From NCBI GenBank assembly GCA_964649005.1, contig CAZYMD010000006.1, forward strand, positions 1 through 46,076: a DNA stretch of 46,076 nt, written 5' to 3'. The notes under the pieces were generated by a model that saw only the letters and a program-made list of their open reading frames with translations, made no database searches and was not told where the DNA came from. This document shows, one piece after another, positions 45,841-46,076 of the stretch. The position numbers and the translations under genes are program-made. Position 1 is the stretch's first letter, and every line of letters starts with the position of its first letter. This stretch comes from CAZGMJ01 sp964649005 (GTDB lineage: Bacteria > Planctomycetota > Phycisphaerae > Sedimentisphaerales > Anaerobacaceae).

Positions 45841-46022
45841 TCCTTTAGTCTCCGTTGCAGTTCCTCCTTATCTTTTCCGTAACTTTCCGAAGGACGAACA
45901 TCTCTGTAACGCCACGTGTTCGTTATCAGTCTATAAAGCAACAAGTTATCTTCGAGATACGCAAGTAACCCGCCTTTGGTCCGCCGAAGACGGACCATGC
46001 CACAGATACCACCACCAATCAT
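45837..46022 (-). CDS. small hypothetical protein, coupled to the fusion lipoprotein
   Basis: A 61-codon frame from ATG 46022 to a TGA that overlaps the next start codon as ATGA, the usual sign of translational coupling. An in-frame stop lies just upstream of the ATG, within the window, so it does not continue beyond the window edge. The product is basic, with CGMVRLRRTKGG near the start and KDKEELQRRLKE at the end. No family is recognised and there is no clear ribosome site, so it may be a leader peptide or a chance frame. Confidence 0.35.
   Translation of the reverse strand: MIGGGICGMVRLRRTKGGLLAYLEDNLLLYRLITNTWRYRDVRPSESYGKDKEELQRRLKE
45978..45996. repeat. short hairpin inside the small frame
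   Basis: GGTCCG and CGGACC arms around a 7-base loop, a perfect 6-bp stem. It lies upstream of the fusion lipoprotein gene. It could be a dispersed palindromic element, which cannot be tested within one window. Confidence 0.25.
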
Positions 46023-46076
46023 AGCGAAATGGAGTTCGAAAGGCAACTGGTTCTCTGCTATTCAGCCCGTAATAAC

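Noticed and set aside
1..46076. CRISPR array, insertion sequence, integrase or phage genes
   Set aside because: No regularly spaced direct repeats and no transposase or integrase motifs were seen on either strand.

Overview
The window looks like a piece of a planctomycete genome, most probably Phycisphaerae or a near relative and probably from a metagenome. The taxon is inferred from gene content: paired DUF1549/DUF1553 and DUF1501 proteins, a DUF1800/DUF1501 pair, pre-peptidase C-terminal (PPC) domains, a HzsA-related c-type cytochrome and several CRTAC1 (FG-GAP plus ASPIC/UnbV) proteins. No rRNA marker is present. A 10-N assembly gap lies inside murD at 1884-1893.

Layout. (1) 240-5236, minus strand: tRNA-Gln(CUG), a BioY biotin transporter, a PilZ protein, then pyrF, menG/ubiE-type methyltransferase and murD, all housekeeping. 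(2) 5396-11972, plus strand: two small membrane-anchored proteins, each with a -10-like box exactly one leaderless distance from its ATG, a secreted heparinase II/III-like lyase, a secretin and a membrane-anchored coiled-coil protein. (3) 12046-17045, minus strand: a DUF1549/DUF1553 - DUF1501 - PPC cassette. (4) 17568-26858, plus strand: a large secreted glycoside-hydrolase-like protein, a two-gene ABC exporter behind a near-consensus promoter, a DUF3352-like exported protein, and a DUF1800 - DUF1501 pair. (5) 27116-28249: a Rid/chorismatase-like enzyme.

(6) 28471-45840 is the unusual part. A plus-strand operon encodes a diheme HzsA-related protein, a CRTAC1 protein, a 950-residue decaheme protein (two tandem tetraheme modules, a YVTN beta-propeller, and a diheme peroxidase-like end), a Reg_prop-type beta-propeller and two paralogous type-1 periplasmic binding proteins. 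It runs into a convergent minus-strand operon encoding a TPR-CRTAC1 lipoprotein, an exported TPR protein and a third CRTAC1 protein. The two operons overlap tail to tail by 41 bp. All nine proteins appear exported, six contain a beta-propeller, and together they carry 12 CxxCH heme sites.

The architecture of the HzsA-related protein plus the propeller-diheme half of the decaheme protein parallels the alpha and beta/gamma subunits of anammox hydrazine synthase, but with an eight-heme module added in front. My proposal is that region 6 is a periplasmic or cell-surface redox machine of hydrazine-synthase-like build. Its substrate is unknown, and both families also occur widely outside anammox bacteria.
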